DNA of 64,000 nucleotides from positions 1 through 64,000 of the forward strand of contig CAWHQZ010000013.1 in assembly GCA_963831645.1 (NCBI GenBank), written 5' to 3'. The position numbers and the translations under genes are program-made. This DNA is from CAWHQZ01 sp963831645. GTDB taxonomy: Bacteria > Pseudomonadota > Alphaproteobacteria > Rhizobiales > Aestuariivirgaceae. Below the pieces are notes generated by a model that saw nothing but the letters and a program-made list of their open reading frames with translations, made no database searches and had not been told where the DNA came from. Shown here in pieces: positions 29,623 through 38,179 of this stretch (its first letter is position 1; each line of letters opens with the position of its first letter).

Positions 29623-31026
29623 TCAGCGTAGCGACTGGAACGCCGCTCTCAGTTCTAACGTGAACAGCTCTGGCTGCTCCCACGCAGCGAAGTGGCCGCC
29701 CTTGGCAAGTCGGTTGTAGTGGATCAGCTTGGGGAACGTTCTTTCCACCCAGGTGCGCGGGGCCTGGTAGAGCTCGTCCGGAAAGGCGCTCACGGCAACC
29801 GGGATGGTCACACCTTGCGGAGCGAAAAACACGAGCTTGTTTTCCCAATACAAGCGGGCCGAAGAGACCGCCGTGTTCGTGAGCCAATAGAGCGTGATGT
29901 TGTCGAGGACGTCGTCCCTCGTGAGCCCCTCGGTGCGGCCGTCGAAGACGCGAGCGATGAGTTCGTAACTGCGTATGTCATGGTCGAGGATCCAGGCGGC
30001 CAGTCCTACCGGCGAATCCTCGATCGCGTACAGCGTCTGAGGCCGGAGTCTCATCTCGTTCGCGTACCCCAGGCCATACTTGAAGAAGAAGTCGAGCTGG
30101 TCGTACGCCTGCCTCTCGTCGGCGGAGAGGCCCACCGGCGGGGGCCCGCCGGACTGGAGTGCTTTCGCGATTTCGGCCGGCACGGCGGAAGGCATATTCA
30201 GGTGGATGCCGAGCACATCCGATGGTGCGAGCACGGCCATCTGCTCCGTCACCGGATCGCCCCAGTCGCCGCCTGAAGCGACGAATTGCGTGTAGCCGAG
30301 GCGCTTCATCAGCACGATCCAGGCGTGCGCAATGCGGACCGGATCCCAGCCGAGCTCGGTAGGCTTCCCCGAGAATCCATAGCCGGGGAGCGACGGAATC
30401 ACGACGTCGAACGCGTCGGATGCGCTTCCGCCATGGGCCGTCGGGTTCGTGAGCGGATCGATGACCTTCAGTTCCTCCATGATCGAGCCCGGCCAGCCGT
30501 GTGTGATGATCAGTGGCAATGCATTGGGGTGCTTCGAGCGGACGTGGAGGAAGTGAATGTCAACGCCGTCGATATTGGTGACGAACTGGGGCAGAGCATC
30601 CAGCCTCGCTTCGACCTTGCGCCAGTCGTACTGGTTCGCCCAATAGTCCGCGAGCTTCTGCATCGTCGCGAGCTGCACGCCCTGCGATGCGTCACTGACG
30701 AGTTCCTTGTTGGGCCACTTTGTCGCGGCGATCCGCCGCTTCAGGTCCGCGAGTGCCTTGTCGGATGCACGGAATTTGAACGGCCGGATCGACATGTCCT
30801 CTCCCGGTTGCGCAGCGGCGGCGGCACCGATCACCGAACTACCGCTAACGGCTGCGTTGGGGCTGCCCAGCGAGGGCGCGGGCGCCAGCGTTTCCGCCCC
30901 AGCCGGCGAAGGCGGCGGCGTCTCCGCGTGAGCGGCACTTACGGGCAGAAGCACCCCGATCGTTCCGACCAGGACTGACCCGGCTAGGAGATGACGTCTG
31001 CCAATCACCGAATGCAGTACGGACAT
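29623..31026 (-). CDS. Exported epoxide hydrolase-like alpha/beta hydrolase
   Basis: A 467-residue protein with a Tat-like signal (VIGRRHLLAGSVLVGTIGVL) and an Ala/Pro-rich linker, then an epoxide hydrolase N-terminal domain (IRPFKFRASDKALADLKRRI, DWRKVEARLDALPQFVTNID). The alpha/beta core shows the oxyanion HGWPGSIMEE, the nucleophile aspartate in ASGGDWGDPV and the catalytic histidine in KGGHFAAWEQPELF. Family members hydrolyse epoxides to diols; the substrate here is unknown. A partial second copy lies directly upstream at 31144-31445. Confidence 0.88.
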   Translation of the reverse strand: MSVLHSVIGRRHLLAGSVLVGTIGVLLPVSAAHAETPPPSPAGAETLAPAPSLGSPNAAVSGSSVIGAAAAAQPGEDMSIRPFKFRASDKALADLKRRIAATKWPNKELVSDASQGVQLATMQKLADYWANQYDWRKVEARLDALPQFVTNIDGVDIHFLHVRSKHPNALPLIITHGWPGSIMEELKVIDPLTNPTAHGGSASDAFDVVIPSLPGYGFSGKPTELGWDPVRIAHAWIVLMKRLGYTQFVASGGDWGDPVTEQMAVLAPSDVLGIHLNMPSAVPAEIAKALQSGGPPPVGLSADERQAYDQLDFFFKYGLGYANEMRLRPQTLYAIEDSPVGLAAWILDHDIRSYELIARVFDGRTEGLTRDDVLDNITLYWLTNTAVSSARLYWENKLVFFAPQGVTIPVAVSAFPDELYQAPRTWVERTFPKLIHYNRLAKGGHFAAWEQPELFTLELRAAFQSLR

Positions 31027-31143
31027 GATTGTTCTCCTGATCTCGAGAAGTCGACTGAACGCGGTTCAAACATTCGTGTGGTTCGACAGTGAGGACACGG
31101 ACGGAGGGGGAGTCAGGGGGAGAAGCCGTCCGTGTCCTCGAGC

Positions 31144-31445
31144 TCAGCGCAGCGATTCGAATGTGCTCTTAGTTCCCTCGCGAAGATGTCGGGCTGCTCC
31201 CACGCGGCGAAGTGGCCGCCTTTCGCCGCGCAGTTGTAATAAATTAGCATTGGGTAGGCGCGCTCGGTCCAGCTTCGCGGAGCTTCATATTGCTCCCCCG
31301 GAAAGACGGTCACCGCCACCGGAGTCTTGACGCCTTTGGCGTTGAAAAAGCCACCCTTGTATTCCCAATAAAGTCGAGACGCGGAGACGCCTGTGTTCGT
31401 CAGCCAATAAAGCGTGATGTTGTCGATCGCGTGTTCGCAGAGGTC
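31144..31445 (-). pseudogene. 3' remnant of a second epoxide hydrolase gene
   Basis: The minus strand encodes DNITLYWLTNTGVSASRLYW, then TPVAVTVFPGEQYEAPRSW, KGGHFAAWEQPDIF and, after one frame change, the natural ending FESLR at 31144. This parallels the last 100 residues of the intact gene at 29623-31026 but with many differences, so it is a diverged paralogue. Everything upstream of about 31445 is lost. Tandem duplication followed by deletion, or recombination between two related genes, would explain it. Confidence 0.75.
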
Positions 31446-31676
31446 ATGACGATGCTCCTGCTACAATTCTTCGCCGATCAGCGAGAACCCACGAAGAGGT
31501 ATCGTACGATGGTGTCGGATATACCTTAGGCCAACCTTAGGCCCCTTCCATAAACAACCATGATTGCCACAGATAGGGGAGAATTGCCGAGAGGGGATTC
31601 ACGGGGAGCTGCGCAGATAGCGTGGCAGCATGATTCGAGCTGGCCGAGAGCACGCTGCCAACTTGAGCCCGCCCGC

Positions 31677-32066
31677 TCAATGCGCGTGAGAGTGCACCAT
31701 GAGGTCGACCTGAATGGTGCCGGTCTTCTCAAAAGCCATTTCGCCTGCGTACGCCGCGTCCTCAAAAAGCCTTTGCTTGATGTTTTCGAAGGTAATTGAA
31801 ACAGAGACGGCCTGACCGTTCGCAGGAAGCGGTACTGGCACCGGTGCCTCGATCGTCGCTTTATCAGCAAACTCCGCGCTGATCGAAAGGAGCTGATCGG
31901 GTGTTTTTCCTTCGTTCCTAATTTTGACCGAGCCTCTCGCAGAGACTTGGCCTTTCTCCGCCTCCTCGACCATCGGGTGCACGATAACAAGATCCCCGAC
32001 CTTGATCTCGTGTGCATGGATTGCAGATGAAAGTGCGAGCAGGAGCGTGAGCGCCAGGAGTTTCAC
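31677..32066 (-). CDS. Secreted PCuAC-like (copper chaperone family) protein
   Basis: 129 residues with a signal peptide (MKLLALTLLLALSSAIHA, cleaved after HAHE) and a beta-rich body resembling the PCu(A)C family (GDLVIVHPMVEEAEKGQVSA, KGTIQV-type end). The usual copper motif (H...M...HxM with fixed spacing) is not complete: no HxM pair follows at the expected distance. The C-terminus ends HSHAH, which might bind metal instead. Copper delivery is therefore only a family-based guess. It lies downstream of another secreted protein gene, separated by a hairpin. Confidence 0.65.
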   Translation of the reverse strand: MKLLALTLLLALSSAIHAHEIKVGDLVIVHPMVEEAEKGQVSARGSVKIRNEGKTPDQLLSISAEFADKATIEAPVPVPLPANGQAVSVSITFENIKQRLFEDAAYAGEMAFEKTGTIQVDLMVHSHAH

Positions 32067-32090
32067 AGCGGCTCAAACCTAGTAGGGAGA

Positions 32091-32112
32091 GGTGGCGGAT
32101 TGCTCCGCCACC
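32091..32112. terminator. Stem-loop between two secreted-protein genes
   Basis: GGTGGCGGA and TCCGCCACC form a perfect 9-bp stem with a 4-base loop, 13 bases after the stop codon of the gene at 32125. No T-run follows on either strand, so it may end or stabilise a transcript and not be a standard intrinsic terminator. Confidence 0.5.
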
Positions 32113-32124
32113 CTGATTGCTCGC

Positions 32125-32662
32125 TTACTTGACCGGAATCATCAGGTGTTCATAGGGCGTGCCCGGCCACATCACATAAGGCTGGGTCGGGTCAGGATTT
32201 TCACCCGTCCTCGGATAGACCGCTGCCATATCCTTGGCATTCACGATCATGACGTGGGGGCCATCCTCCAGCCACTTGCCTCCGGCTGGCGGTTGGGTCG
32301 CAAAGGGGTCGGTGTTACTTGCGGCGGTTCCGCCTTGTAGCATGTAGACAAAGCCAGCTTTCCCTTCTGGCGGGGGCTTTTTTGCCATCAAGGCATGCAG
32401 CCATTCCATTGCCGCCTTATCAAGGCACATGGGGTCGTTGCTGGGCGTGGTCGAAGTCATCCGGCATGCACGTGAAGCCGTTTGTGCCTTCCTTGAGTGT
32501 TTTCATTTCCCAGTTGGTGATAGTAGCGTTCTTGGACACCGTCTCAGGGGCGGCTGACATAGCGTTTTTGATGAGTTCCTCGTCGCTGGCTGCCAAAGAT
32601 GGCGCTACTAGTCCAGTTGCGAGGAGTGAGGCTACTAGTATCGAATAGGATTGCTTACTCAT
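32125..32662 (-). CDS. Secreted conserved hypothetical protein (one frame break)
   Basis: Two frames join to a protein of about 179 residues. The first starts at 32662 with a signal peptide (MSKQSYSILVASLLATGLVA, cleaved near SLAASD) and continues to TLKEGTNGFTCMPDD. The second continues with STTPSNDPMCLDKAAMEWLH and ends PYVMWPGTPYEHLMIPVK. The break is near 32455 and the length is 3n+1. The mature part has tryptophans and a GxVYMLQGG stretch but I do not know a function for the family. An assembly error or a recent mutation would both fit. Confidence 0.65.
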
Positions 32663-33467
32663 GAGACCTCTCCTTGCGAGAAATGGTAAAGAAACTTCCC
32701 AAGTCCAAATTCCACATGTAACGGGACGACAGAGTCTTCGGCTGTATAGAACAGCACACTTGCTCCTGCGCTTTTTGAGAAACCGAACCTGAGTCTTGGT
32801 TGAACCGCGATTTGGCCAGGAGACCTGGCGGGCACATTTATCCGTATTCGGGACCAATTCGCAGGTTCGATCCGAGTTACTAGCTTGCTGAAGATGCGGG
32901 ATCACTCGTGTTCTTATTTGGTCTGATCCGCTCATGTCAGATATGGATCAAAAGTCAAACCACAATGGGAAATGCCACGAATACGAAAATATGTGCCTGC
33001 GATTCGCGGCGGCAGGGCCTATGGTGCCTGAAATGGCCATCCAGTTCCCGCTGTCATGACGCGGCTCGCCTGTGCGGGCGCTTCAGCGGGAGGGACGGTA
33101 CGCAGGCTCAGGTTGGAGCTGGCGAGGCCGGACTTCTGGCGCAACACCTGAGAATAGAGCCATACAAGCGCCAGGCGGACGTCGACCACCTTGCCACGGC
33201 CTGCGAAGGCGGGGCTGCCGGAATGCCGTGACGGCGGTGTCACGGGAAGCTGAGACAAAGCCAGGCTGGGACTATTGGGGCGATCAAATTGCATTGTTCG
33301 ATCAGGGCTCGGCAATAACCCGTCGTCAACCCTCCAACCTTGCGGTTGAACCGCGATTAACGCTTACTTTGGCTGATCGTCGTTCGAGAGCGCATCCGCG
33401 CCAACACTGCGCCACTTGGCCGGCTCAATGCTGTCGGCGCCCCGCGACGGAACGGCAAAGGATAGTC
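32663..33467. other. Long intergenic stretch, no gene seen
   Basis: About 800 bases with no supportable gene. A frame reading into DUF4202 from 33072 has composition unlike the downstream protein and is rejected. A 15-base string GGTTGAACCGCGATT occurs both near 32799 and near 33343; its meaning is unknown. Confidence 0.45.
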
Positions 33468-34058
33468 ATGATCGACCGCTTCGCTCAAGTCATTGCCGCG
33501 ATCGATGTCGCCAATGCGTCCGATCCGAACCAGGTGACAGTGGACGGTCGCCGAGAACCGTCGGAAGTTGTCTACTCTCGTCGCATGAGCGCTATGCTCG
33601 ATCGGATTTTTCCCGACGCCTCCGAGATGCTCAAGATTGCCGCGCGGGCGCAACATGTAGAGCGCTGGACGTCGCCGCGCTCGTCATACCCTGAGGGTCG
33701 CATTGGCTATCTTCGCTGGCGGACGGATCTGCAAAAATATCACGCCGTTCGCGCCGGCCAGCTCATGGCGGAGTGTGGCTACGACAGCGAGTTTGTTGCC
33801 CGCACGCAATCGCTCATCCGCAAGGAGCGGTTGAAATACGATGCCGAGGCCCAGGCCCTGGAAGACGTCATTTGCCTTGTATTCCTTGAAGACTATTTCG
33901 CTGATTTTGCACCGAAGCATGATGACGTGCAGGTGATCGACATCCTGCGCAAAACTTGGATCAAAATGTCGCCAAAAGGGCAATCGGCCGCCCTCGAACT
34001 GGAACTACCTCGCTCCGCCCAAGAGCTTCTGGATCGCGCGTTGCAAAGCCCGATCTAA
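33468..34058 (+). CDS. DUF4202 family protein
   Basis: A 196-residue protein beginning MIDRFAQVIAAIDVANASDP at 33468, then YSRRMSAMLDRIFPDASEML, AARAQHVERWTSPRSSYPEG and a DVICLVFLEDYFADF segment with conserved acidic and histidine residues. The pattern HxxRW, with later acidic helices, suggests a metal-binding helical (HD-like) fold; that is inference. DUF4202 has no established function. The gene stands alone in accessory DNA. Confidence 0.8.
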   Translation: MIDRFAQVIAAIDVANASDPNQVTVDGRREPSEVVYSRRMSAMLDRIFPDASEMLKIAARAQHVERWTSPRSSYPEGRIGYLRWRTDLQKYHAVRAGQLMAECGYDSEFVARTQSLIRKERLKYDAEAQALEDVICLVFLEDYFADFAPKHDDVQVIDILRKTWIKMSPKGQSAALELELPRSAQELLDRALQSPI

Positions 34059-34340
34059 GAGGAATCTCCGGGCATCGACTTTGGGCGTCCGACGCGCATC
34101 CTGGCGGCGATTTCGCCAGCCAAGGAGAGGCGCGAAGCGAACGGTTTTTAGGACGGAATGGATCGCAACGTTTTGCACACCCTCCCACGTTTCCGTTCCG
34201 CGATGCCGAGCCGGCGCCCGGCTCCGCGCGGTGGCTCAGGTGCTTAACGTGCGCCTCGATGATCGACTAGCCCCGCCCCCGTCGGTAGCGTAGGTCCTGC
34301 CATGGACGACCACGTGATCGGCGGAGGGTGCCGGCGATAC

Positions 34341-34625
34341 TCAGCCGCGGGCGGCGTGCGGCGCTCGCCACCACCTGGTCATCGGGAACGCAGGCCGGCT
34401 GTGGCCGGGCTTGGCGTCCAAGGCGGTGAGAACCGCTCGCCCGATTGCGTCAACATTCAGGTCAGCGTCGCCGACGTGCTCCGCCACGCGGCGGGTGATT
34501 TCGTCTCGCAGCGCCACGGTCGGGCGACGGCTGCCGGCGTGTATTTCCACCAACCATACTGCATCAGAAATTTTCTGAAGCGCGCGCACTCGCTCGGGGC
34601 TGCACAACCCCGGAAACGTCTGCAT
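34341..34625 (-). CDS. Small conserved hypothetical protein
   Basis: A 94-residue frame. The ATG at 34625 has an excellent AAGGAGAA ribosome-binding site. The N-terminal 70 residues (CSPERVRALQKISDAVWLVE, LRDEITRRVAEHV, DLNVDAIGRAVL) resemble a family of short helical Hyphomicrobiales proteins of unknown role, often near mobile DNA. The C-terminal 20 residues are basic and may be out-of-family sequence. Confidence 0.5.
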   Translation of the reverse strand: MQTFPGLCSPERVRALQKISDAVWLVEIHAGSRRPTVALRDEITRRVAEHVGDADLNVDAIGRAVLTALDAKPGHSRPAFPMTRWWRAPHAARG

Positions 34626-35105
34626 TGAATTTCTCCTTTGGCCACAGAGGCCGGACGTCGCCGATCCAGTAGTCTCGCGCGAACTGGGGCCTTTCTCGGC
34701 ACAGACCTGCAACGTAACTGACTGTCCAGAGGGCGCTGCTCAAAATTGACCACACCCGCCTTTTAACCAAGTCTCCACAGGGCATGAGGGGGACAAGTTT
34801 ACCAGGGGCTAGTTCGTGTCTGGCGCTCCGCTTTGAAAAGCTGGGCAAGCAAGAGCAGAGAGTATCGCGCGCCAAGTGACCTGGGGCACAAGAAATCGCA
34901 CTGTCGGCAGTGAGGAGGCCCGGACAAAGCTTGCGAGGGGACCCAAGCTCTATCCGGTTCCTCGGCTTACGCCCTTCGTGGCTAATTCCTGAGCAGGCCC
35001 CGGCAACACGCATACACACTAGCGAAACGTCATCAAGCTCCATGTCCGATGCCTGCGTCTGTTCAAAATTGCACACCCCTGTGGAAAACAGTGAACCATG
35101 GCCCC
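34626..35105. other. Non-coding stretch with two IS-end-like sequences
   Basis: No gene supported. Two related strings, TGCTCAAAATTGACCACACC near 34737 and TGTTCAAAATTGCACACCCC near 35057, lie about 320 bases apart in the same orientation. Such strings occur at ends of alphaproteobacterial insertion sequences, so the stretch may be IS debris. Confidence 0.35.
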
Positions 35106-35580
35106 ACGTATCCGTAAACTTCTGCACGACGAGGAAACGCGCACGCGCATCTGAATATCGTGCGGGCTCAGGCGCATGGCACGAGCTGCGCGCTCAATCG
35201 CGGTGACATTCGTCTCGGGAAGGCGATCCTCGGCGAGGCGGGCGAGCGTCCAATTCGTGCCGTCCGCGATCGGTTGCGACAGTAGCGGTCCGGCGACCGC
35301 TTCAGCGCCGCCTCCGCCTTGAGCGGCGCGGGGCCAGGCCAACACTCGCTTTCAGCGCGTCGACCCCACCTCTCGTGAAGTCGCTGCGCCACAGCCGCAC
35401 CGTATCCTGCCGCACCCCGCGAACGCCTCGGCGATACAGGCACTCGTCCAGCCGCCGAGGGTCAGCAGTATGGCACGCGCCCTGTCAGCCTCGCCCCGAT
35501 CCAAGCCGCTGGCCATCGCCTTCAGCGTGACCGTCTGCGTCCGTGGCCGTCACCGGAGATTTGCCCACCATGTCCCACTC
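35106..35580 (-). mobile_element. IS630-family transposase remnant
   Basis: Fragments in several minus-strand frames rebuild the first third of an IS630 transposase: DTVRLWRSDFTRGGVDALKA (helix-turn-helix and linker), PGPAPLKAEAALKR, and WTLARLAEDRLPETNVT. The DDE catalytic part is absent and frames are interrupted by stops. The element is therefore dead. It marks the accessory block between leuC and leuD as a mobile-DNA target. Confidence 0.65.
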
Positions 35581-35662
35581 CCCGCGAATCAATGCGAAGA
35601 CGGAATCACAATCAGCATCCGTTGGCCAGGCCATACAAACCTGCTTAGACTATAGACTAAGA

Positions 35663-37354
35663 CTAGTCCGGCAGCTGCAGCGGTTTCAGATCCCGGTAGC
35701 GGTCGCCCGGTCCGGGGTTGTTGCGGTGACATCTACCGCCCAGGTGGTGCATGATGCCCCAAACGGCGTTGAGTGAAGTCTGCACCGCACCCTCGACCCA
35801 GCCGGGCGTCCACGAGATATCGTCGCCGGCAAGGAAGATGCCGCGCTCGCTCGCCGGCATGTCGTCCTGCATGAACTGGCAATACATGCGATGGTTGTAG
35901 CGGTAGTGGCCGGGCAGCGCGCCCTTGAAGGCGCCGAGAAAGTTCGGATCGGCCTCCCAGGATACGGTGATCGGATCGCCGATGATGTGGCGCTCGAGAT
36001 CGACATGCGGATAGATCTGCTTCATCGTATCGAGGCCGAGCCGAACCCGCCGGTCGACGCCGAGCGGCAGCATCTTGAGTGCGTCGCTCATCCAGGCATA
36101 CGAGAGGCAGATGACGCCCGGCCTGCCGGCGCCGTTGTCGAACAGATAGGTGCCGCGGGTGACCCGGTCGGTGAGCGTCATGCTCATCAGATCGCGCCCG
36201 GTTCGCGGGTCCTTGTCCTTCCAGAACGGACGGTCGACCATGATGAACGTCTTGGACGACTGCATGTAGCGCGTCCGATCGAGCGCCATCCAGAGCTTGT
36301 GTGAAAACAGCTGCTCGTCGGTCTGCATCTGGGTCGTGAGCAGCCAGCTCTGGCAGGTGACCAGAACCGCCTCGTAGGTGTCGGTGGCGCCCCAGCGGTC
36401 GGTGACCGCGATCGTATTGCCGGCCGCGCGTCTCAGAGCGATCACCGCCGGGCGCGGGGCGCCGTCGTGCAGCTTCTCGAGCGAGGCGCCGGCGGGCCAG
36501 TGGACGAGTTTGTCGGGCGCGTGCTTCCAGATGCCGCGCGGCGCCTGCTCGACACCGCCGACGATGTAGCGCTGGTCCTCATCACAGTTGGTCGCCACGA
36601 CGCGGAGGATCTCGAGCATGGAATTGGGATAGTCCGAATCCCAGCCGCCGGTGCCGAAGCCCACCTGGCCGAAGACCTCGCGATGCTGGAAAGAGCGGCC
36701 CTGGAAGGCGTACGAGGTGGCGACGAAATCGTAGAACGAGCGGTCATCCCAGATCGGGATGAGCCGGTTCCAGTGTTCCTTGAGGCTCGTCACGTCGCGC
36801 GCCCGGATCGCCTCCTGCAGGCGCGAGAAGCCCGCCCCTTCCTCGAGCGCCTTCTGCCAGTCGGCGGCGATCTCCTGGAACATCGGCGGCAGCTCGGAAG
36901 GCCGTTCGACGTAGATCGTCTTGCCTTCGAGGTCGATCACGGTGGAGGGCGTGGCCGGCGACAGAGGATTCGGAAACGGCCGGCTGTCGAGTCCGAGCAG
37001 GTCGACATAGTGGAAAAAGCCGGTGCCCGAGCGGGGAAACCGCATGCCGCCGAGCTCGGCGATGATCCCCTCGGCACCCTGAAACGCCTCGGAGCGAAGC
37101 CGGCCGCCGATGCGCGAAGCCTCATAGAGAACCGGCCGCACCCCCATCTTCATCAGCTCGTAGGCGGCGATCATTCCGGCGATGCCGGCGCCCACGATCG
37201 CCACCCTGGCGCCGTGACGGCCGGCCGGAAGCGAGCCCAACCCCCGGGCATTCTTGAGCCAGTTGTCGTAGGCGAACGGAAAATCGGGTCCGAACACGGT
37301 GACGGGCCGGGCATCGGACTCTGGATGGGTGATCGGGCTGTGGGGCGCCGTCAT
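35663..37354 (-). CDS. Flavin monoamine oxidase family protein, tryptophan 2-monooxygenase-like
   Basis: 563 residues. The FAD fold opens at about residue 50 with ARVAIVGAGIAGMIAAYELM and VLYEASRIGGRLRSEAF, then ELGGMRFPRSGTGFFHYVDL, and ends with IFLAGDDISWTPGWVEGAVQ TSLNAVWGI. The MRFP-SxTGxFHY stretch and length match tryptophan 2-monooxygenase (IaaM) and lysine 2-monooxygenase relatives, which oxidise an L-amino acid to its amide. If the substrate is tryptophan this would feed auxin synthesis, but no amidase (IaaH) gene is nearby, so this is only a possibility. It is divergent from leuD. Confidence 0.82.
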   Translation of the reverse strand: MTAPHSPITHPESDARPVTVFGPDFPFAYDNWLKNARGLGSLPAGRHGARVAIVGAGIAGMIAAYELMKMGVRPVLYEASRIGGRLRSEAFQGAEGIIAELGGMRFPRSGTGFFHYVDLLGLDSRPFPNPLSPATPSTVIDLEGKTIYVERPSELPPMFQEIAADWQKALEEGAGFSRLQEAIRARDVTSLKEHWNRLIPIWDDRSFYDFVATSYAFQGRSFQHREVFGQVGFGTGGWDSDYPNSMLEILRVVATNCDEDQRYIVGGVEQAPRGIWKHAPDKLVHWPAGASLEKLHDGAPRPAVIALRRAAGNTIAVTDRWGATDTYEAVLVTCQSWLLTTQMQTDEQLFSHKLWMALDRTRYMQSSKTFIMVDRPFWKDKDPRTGRDLMSMTLTDRVTRGTYLFDNGAGRPGVICLSYAWMSDALKMLPLGVDRRVRLGLDTMKQIYPHVDLERHIIGDPITVSWEADPNFLGAFKGALPGHYRYNHRMYCQFMQDDMPASERGIFLAGDDISWTPGWVEGAVQTSLNAVWGIMHHLGGRCHRNNPGPGDRYRDLKPLQLPD

Positions 37355-37443
37355 GCACTTCCTTCATACGGCATTGCGGCGGAGGCGGTAAATCGGCAGG
37401 CGGCGTCTTGACCCCAACTTGCGTTGCCGCCACAGTCGCCGCC

Positions 37444-38049
37444 ATGCAGAAGTTCACCACCCTCACAGGCGTTGCCGCGCCGTTTCCCATGGTCAATGTC
37501 GACACCGACATGATCATACCCAAGCAGTTCCTGAAGACGATCAAGCGCACCGGTCTCGGCAAGGCGCTGTTTTACGACCTGCGCTACGACGAGCAGGGCA
37601 ACGAGCGGCCCGATTTCGTGCTTAACCGGAAGGCCTATCGCCAGGCGCAGATTCTGGTGGCAGGAGACAATTTCGGCTGCGGCTCCTCGCGCGAGCATGC
37701 GCCCTGGGCGCTGCTCGATTTCGGCATCCGATGCGTGATCTCGACCTCATTCGCCGACATCTTCTACAACAATTGCTTCAAGAACGGCATGCTGCCGATC
37801 GTCGTTTCGAGCGAGGAGCTGAAGAAACTCATGGACGATGCCGAGCGCGGAGCCAACGCCACGCTCACCATCGATCTGGAGCGCCAGGAGATCCGGGGCC
37901 CCGACGGTGGCATGATCCGGTTCGAGATCGACGGGTTCTACAGGCACTGCCTGCTCAATGGATTGGACGACATCGCGCTGACCTTGGAGAAGGGGCGCGA
38001 GATCGCGGCGTTCGAAAAGAGGCTGGCGCAGGAGCGTCCCTGGCTTTGA
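37444..38049 (+). CDS. leuD: 3-isopropylmalate dehydratase small subunit
   Basis: Swivel-domain subunit of LeuCD. ATG at 37444 gives 201 residues. Motifs: FPMVNVDTDMIIPKQFLKTI, LVAGDNFGCGSSREHAPWAL, and FADIFYNNCFKNGMLPIVVS. The N-terminus MQKFTTLTGVAAPF is typical, which decides against the longer frame from 37408. It is followed by leuB and separated from leuC by accessory genes. Confidence 0.96.
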   Translation: MQKFTTLTGVAAPFPMVNVDTDMIIPKQFLKTIKRTGLGKALFYDLRYDEQGNERPDFVLNRKAYRQAQILVAGDNFGCGSSREHAPWALLDFGIRCVISTSFADIFYNNCFKNGMLPIVVSSEELKKLMDDAERGANATLTIDLERQEIRGPDGGMIRFEIDGFYRHCLLNGLDDIALTLEKGREIAAFEKRLAQERPWL

Positions 38050-38111
38050 TGCTTCATCAATTGGCATTCGCCGCTAAGCGCTTGTGAAAGATGCACTGCG
38101 AACGAACCAAT

Positions 38112-38136
38112 CGTCATCCTCGCGCAAGCGGGGACC
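38112..38136 (+). repeat. Short dispersed palindromic repeat, copy 2 (diverged)
   Basis: CGTCATCCTCGCGCAAGCGGGGACC type sequence between leuD and leuB. It has the same CGTCAT start and CGCxAAGCGGG arm layout as the copies at 22557, 45086 and 54172, with different arm bases. Confidence 0.45.
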
Positions 38137-38179
38137 CAATAGGGCGATGCAACATCCTTAACGAAGCCCGCTTCTTGCC

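Noticed and set aside
32799..33357. Repeated GGTTGAACCGCGATT as ends of a mobile element
   Set aside because: Same orientation, no gene between them, and no target duplication seen; too short to support an element.
33072..33467. N-terminal extension of the DUF4202 frame
   Set aside because: The extra 132 residues are Arg/Pro rich and unlike the family; similarity begins at MIDRFAQV (33468).
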